The position numbers and the translations under genes were made by a program. The notes under the pieces were generated by a model that did no database searches, had not been told where the DNA came from, and was given only the letters and a program-made list of their open reading frames with translations. This document shows, piece after piece, positions 61,359 to 64,000 of a stretch of DNA of 64,000 nt. Numbering within the stretch: position 1 is the stretch's first letter; each line of letters begins with the position of its first letter. The stretch is from Myceligenerans crystallogenes (GTDB lineage: Bacteria; Actinomycetota; Actinomycetes; Actinomycetales; Cellulomonadaceae). Location of the stretch: positions 310,001 to 374,000 of the forward strand of contig NZ_BAAANL010000002.1 in assembly GCF_039529775.1 (NCBI RefSeq). Direction: 5' to 3'.

Positions 61359-64000
61359 TCAGCCGACGAGGTAGGCCCGCCGCACCGTCTCGGTCACGGT
61401 GTTCCCCGCCGCGTCCGAGACCTCGGCCCGCAGTGACACGTGCCCGGCCGTGGCCGGCGCCGTGATCGCGGCCACGCCGCCGGTCACCTCGGCCGGATGC
61501 CAGGTGGCGCCGTCGTCGTCGGACCACGACAGGCCGACGACGGCGTCGCCGTCCGCGCCCGTCACGTCCAGCGCGACCTCGGTCTCGGCGGGCGCCCTGC
61601 CGTCCAGCCCGATCCCGGCCACGTCGTAGCTCACGTCGAGCAGCGCGTGCTCGCCGGACCCCGGCTCGGCGCGGAACGTCCACTCGGCCGAGACCTCGGG
61701 CGACGTCGCCCACGCGCCCGACCCGTGCGCCGCCTCCAGCGCCACCCGGTAGCCCGCGCCGCCCGCGGGCAGCGGCACGTCGACGACGCCGGCCGGCTCC
61801 TGGGCGACGAGCTCGCCGTCCTGCCACACGGTCAGCCGCACCTCCTCGTCGACGAGCGCGGAGTAGCCGTGCCCGTCCGCGTCCACCCACAGCCCCGGCG
61901 TCACGGCCAGCCGGTCCGGGGTGCGCACCGTCACGCCGACCGGCGAGTGCACGGCCCCGCCGAACGTCTCGGCCTGCTCGGACCCCGGCGCGTACGTGTC
62001 CAGCTCGGTCTCGAACGCGCCCTGCGGCCCGGCGTCGGACTGGAACCAGGTGGACTTGAACCACCGGACGTCTCCCGCGGTGACGAACTCCGTCCGGCTC
62101 GTCCCGGCGTCCACCGGCCGCAGCATGGAGAACGCGATCGAGCGGCCGGGCGGCAGCGCGCCCCAGCCGGTCTGCGCCGCCATGCCCTCGCCGGGCGCCG
62201 CGTAGGAGGCGCGCATCGCGGCCAGCTCGCCGGCCCGCACCGTGAACGTGCCGGTCGTGACGGGCTCCTGCTGGAAGGCGAGGTCGTACAGGTACGACGG
62301 CGTCGCGCCGTCGGCGACCGGTTCGGCGAGGGTCGCCTTGACGACGTGGTCGTAGCGGCCCACCGCCACCGCCCGCGTCGGCGTCACGAAGGCCGCCACC
62401 GGCGCCGGGGCGAGGAACGTGCTCGAGACCCCGGGCCCGGTCGCCGACAGCCGCTGGTCGTCCAGCCCGATCTCGACCGGCTCGGCGGACCGGGGCGCCG
62501 TGACCGACACGGGCAGCGCCTCGCGGGCGTCCAGCGTGACCGTCAGGTTCTTGTTCACCGTGAGCTCCGGCTCCAGGACGTCGGCGACCGCCTTGACCGG
62601 CCCGGCCGCGTCGGCCGTCACGAGGGTGCCCGTGATCGAGTAGGTCCCGCGCGGCACGCGGAACGTGCGCTCCGCCGTGTCCATCCCGTCGAAGTCCAGG
62701 AACTTGTCCAGGTCGTCGACGTTCATCACCGTCAGGTCCGTCCAGCCCGCGTGCGGCTGCCCGTCGCGCCCGATCGTCCTGACCGTCACCTCGAACAGCT
62801 CCGGCTCCTTCTCCCAGCCGACGGGCGTGCGCACGGCCGCCCCGTCCGCGCCCGTGGCGACGACGACGCCGCTGTACCGGCCCACGGCCCCGGCGGTCCG
62901 GTCCACGGTGACGTCCACCGTCGCGGTCCCGCCCGCGGGCACGGTCACCTGATCCCGCGAGAGCCCGAGCAGCCCGGCCGCCGGCGTCCCGTCCGGCCCG
63001 GTCACGGTCCCGGCGAGATCCAGCGTGACGTCCGCCGCGCCGCCGTTGGCGTAGGTGATCGTGTCCGTCGCCGATCCGCCGTGCGGGTACGCGAACAGCC
63101 CCAGCGACACCGACGCCGGGCTCGCCAGCACCTCCTGCCCGATCGCCGCGGGCACGTCGATCCGTCCCGCGCCCTCGTCCCAGACGGTCCCGCCGGTCGC
63201 GGCGGCCGACCCCATCAGGGCCGCCTTGGCCTGCGCCGGGGTGAGGCCGGGCCGCGCCTGCAGCAGCGCCGCCGCCGCGCCCGCGACGTGCGGCGTCGCC
63301 ATCGACGTGCCGGACAGCGCGGTGTGCAGGTCGTCGACGACGTCGCCGAGCTCCGTCCCCGCGCCGCGCGCCGCCACGATCCCGTCACCGGGCGCGACGA
63401 CGTCCGGCTTGATCGCGCCGTCGCCGCCGCGCGGCCCCCTGCTGGAGAACGCCGTGACCTGGTCGGCGTCGTCGACCGCCCCGACCGTGAGGGCCGACGA
63501 CGCCGAGCCGGGCGTCGCGATCGTGCCGTGGTCGTGCGCGTTCCCGGCCGCGACGACGAACAGCGTCCCGTGCTCCCTCGTCAGCGTGTCGAGGGCGACC
63601 GCGGCCGGGTCGGTGCCGTCGGTGTACTCCGACGAGCCGAGCGACAGGTTCACGACGTCGGCGCCCTGCGTGGCCGCCCACTCCATCCCGTCGATCACCC
63701 ACGACATCTCGCCCGCGCCGGCGTCGTCCAGCACCTTGCCGACCATGAGGTCGGCGCCGGGCGCGACGCCCTTGTTCGCGCCGTCCGACGCCGTGCCCGA
63801 GCCCGCCGCGATGGACGCGACGTGCGTGCCGTGGCCCTGGCCGTCGGCGACGCCGCCGGTCCCGGCGAAGTCCTTGCTCGCGACGACCCGGCCCGCCAGG
63901 TCCGGGTGGGTGGCGTCGATGCCGGTGTCGAGGACGGCGAGCCTCACGCCCTCGCCCGTGTGCCCGGCCGCCCAGGCCGCCGGGGCGCCGATCTGCGGCA
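61359..64000 (-). CDS. Secreted subtilisin-like (S8) serine peptidase, 5' end outside window
   Basis: The visible 880 residues start inside the peptidase prodomain junction (APAAWAAGHTGEGVRLAVLD). The triad is Asp in VLDTGIDATHP, His in GHGTHVASIAAG and Ser in GTSMATPHVAG (codon 63303-63305). After the catalytic domain come long beta-rich segments (PASVSLGLFAYPHGGSATD onward) that resemble Fn3-like C-terminal domains of large extracellular subtilases. The signal peptide and prodomain lie beyond the right edge. Its stop is two bases from that of the convergent dehydratase fusion. Confidence 0.93.
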   Translation of the reverse strand, partial: PQIGAPAAWAAGHTGEGVRLAVLDTGIDATHPDLAGRVVASKDFAGTGGVADGQGHGTHVASIAAGSGTASDGANKGVAPGADLMVGKVLDDAGAGEMSWVIDGMEWAATQGADVVNLSLGSSEYTDGTDPAAVALDTLTREHGTLFVVAAGNAHDHGTIATPGSASSALTVGAVDDADQVTAFSSRGPRGGDGAIKPDVVAPGDGIVAARGAGTELGDVVDDLHTALSGTSMATPHVAGAAAALLQARPGLTPAQAKAALMGSAAATGGTVWDEGAGRIDVPAAIGQEVLASPASVSLGLFAYPHGGSATDTITYANGGAADVTLDLAGTVTGPDGTPAAGLLGLSRDQVTVPAGGTATVDVTVDRTAGAVGRYSGVVVATGADGAAVRTPVGWEKEPELFEVTVRTIGRDGQPHAGWTDLTVMNVDDLDKFLDFDGMDTAERTFRVPRGTYSITGTLVTADAAGPVKAVADVLEPELTVNKNLTVTLDAREALPVSVTAPRSAEPVEIGLDDQRLSATGPGVSSTFLAPAPVAAFVTPTRAVAVGRYDHVVKATLAEPVADGATPSYLYDLAFQQEPVTTGTFTVRAGELAAMRASYAAPGEGMAAQTGWGALPPGRSIAFSMLRPVDAGTSRTEFVTAGDVRWFKSTWFQSDAGPQGAFETELDTYAPGSEQAETFGGAVHSPVGVTVRTPDRLAVTPGLWVDADGHGYSALVDEEVRLTVWQDGELVAQEPAGVVDVPLPAGGAGYRVALEAAHGSGAWATSPEVSAEWTFRAEPGSGEHALLDVSYDVAGIGLDGRAPAETEVALDVTGADGDAVVGLSWSDDDGATWHPAEVTGGVAAITAPATAGHVSLRAEVSDAAGNTVTETVRRAYLVG

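Overview
The window is a very GC-rich chromosome segment with GTG starts, short or absent 5' leaders and dense gene packing, so it comes from an actinobacterium. The gene content (NRPS-independent hydroxamate siderophore operon, mycobacterial-type leucine catabolic operon, FurA-KatG, Thermobifida-type cutinases, GPP34 and SIMPL proteins) fits a Micrococcales member, perhaps Promicromonosporaceae; the genus is a guess. No rRNA, tRNA, CRISPR array, prophage or insertion sequence was found.

Layout. 1-8330 (minus): a four-gene, translationally coupled siderophore operon behind an iron box, encoding a PLP decarboxylase, an N-hydroxylase, a fused acyltransferase-siderophore synthetase and a penicillin-acylase-family enzyme that runs off the left edge. 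8.4-10.1 kb: two small coiled-coil proteins with C-terminal membrane anchors. 10.1-11.0 kb: thiD behind a TPP riboswitch. 11.1-18.1 kb: leucine/isovalerate catabolism (accD, accA, acyl-CoA dehydrogenase, MaoC, CitE) with a divergent TetR gene, in the order of the Mycobacterium tuberculosis accD1-accA1-fadE19-Rv2499c-citE locus.

18.2-25.5 kb: two ArsR/SRPBCC operons, an orphan KdpE-like response regulator, a large LuxR-family ATPase regulator, a broken AbiEi/DUF559 gene and a DHFR-like protein. 25.6-28.9 kb: an arginine-to-proline gene pair (dihydrolase and ornithine cyclodeaminase) next to an acyltransferase gene flanked by a 29-bp direct repeat. 29-34 kb: a secreted protein, katG-furA and an AI-2E family transporter. 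34.1-41.8 kb: a formate/nitrite transporter, a CYP157-like P450 lacking the ExxR arginine, a glycosyltransferase preceded by a match to the rifamycin-associated element, and small enzymes and regulators. 41.8-53.8 kb: an ABC exporter, a YcaQ/AlkX-like protein, a LysR/EamA pair, an ECF41 sigma factor, a membrane-anchored TrkA-N/RyR protein, a methyltransferase and a NarL-type two-component system.

53.8-59.0 kb holds a tandemly duplicated module. Each copy has a conserved upstream block, a secreted PET-hydrolase-type cutinase, an intergenic hairpin and a LuxR-type regulator that lacks the usual ATPase domain. The window ends with SIMPL, GPP34 and PCD-VOC fusion genes and a subtilisin-like protease that runs off the right edge.

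Across the window about twenty genes have a TAnnnT-like -10 hexamer ending 6-7 nt before the start codon, with no Shine-Dalgarno sequence. They are probably transcribed as leaderless mRNAs, and I used this pattern to choose several starts.
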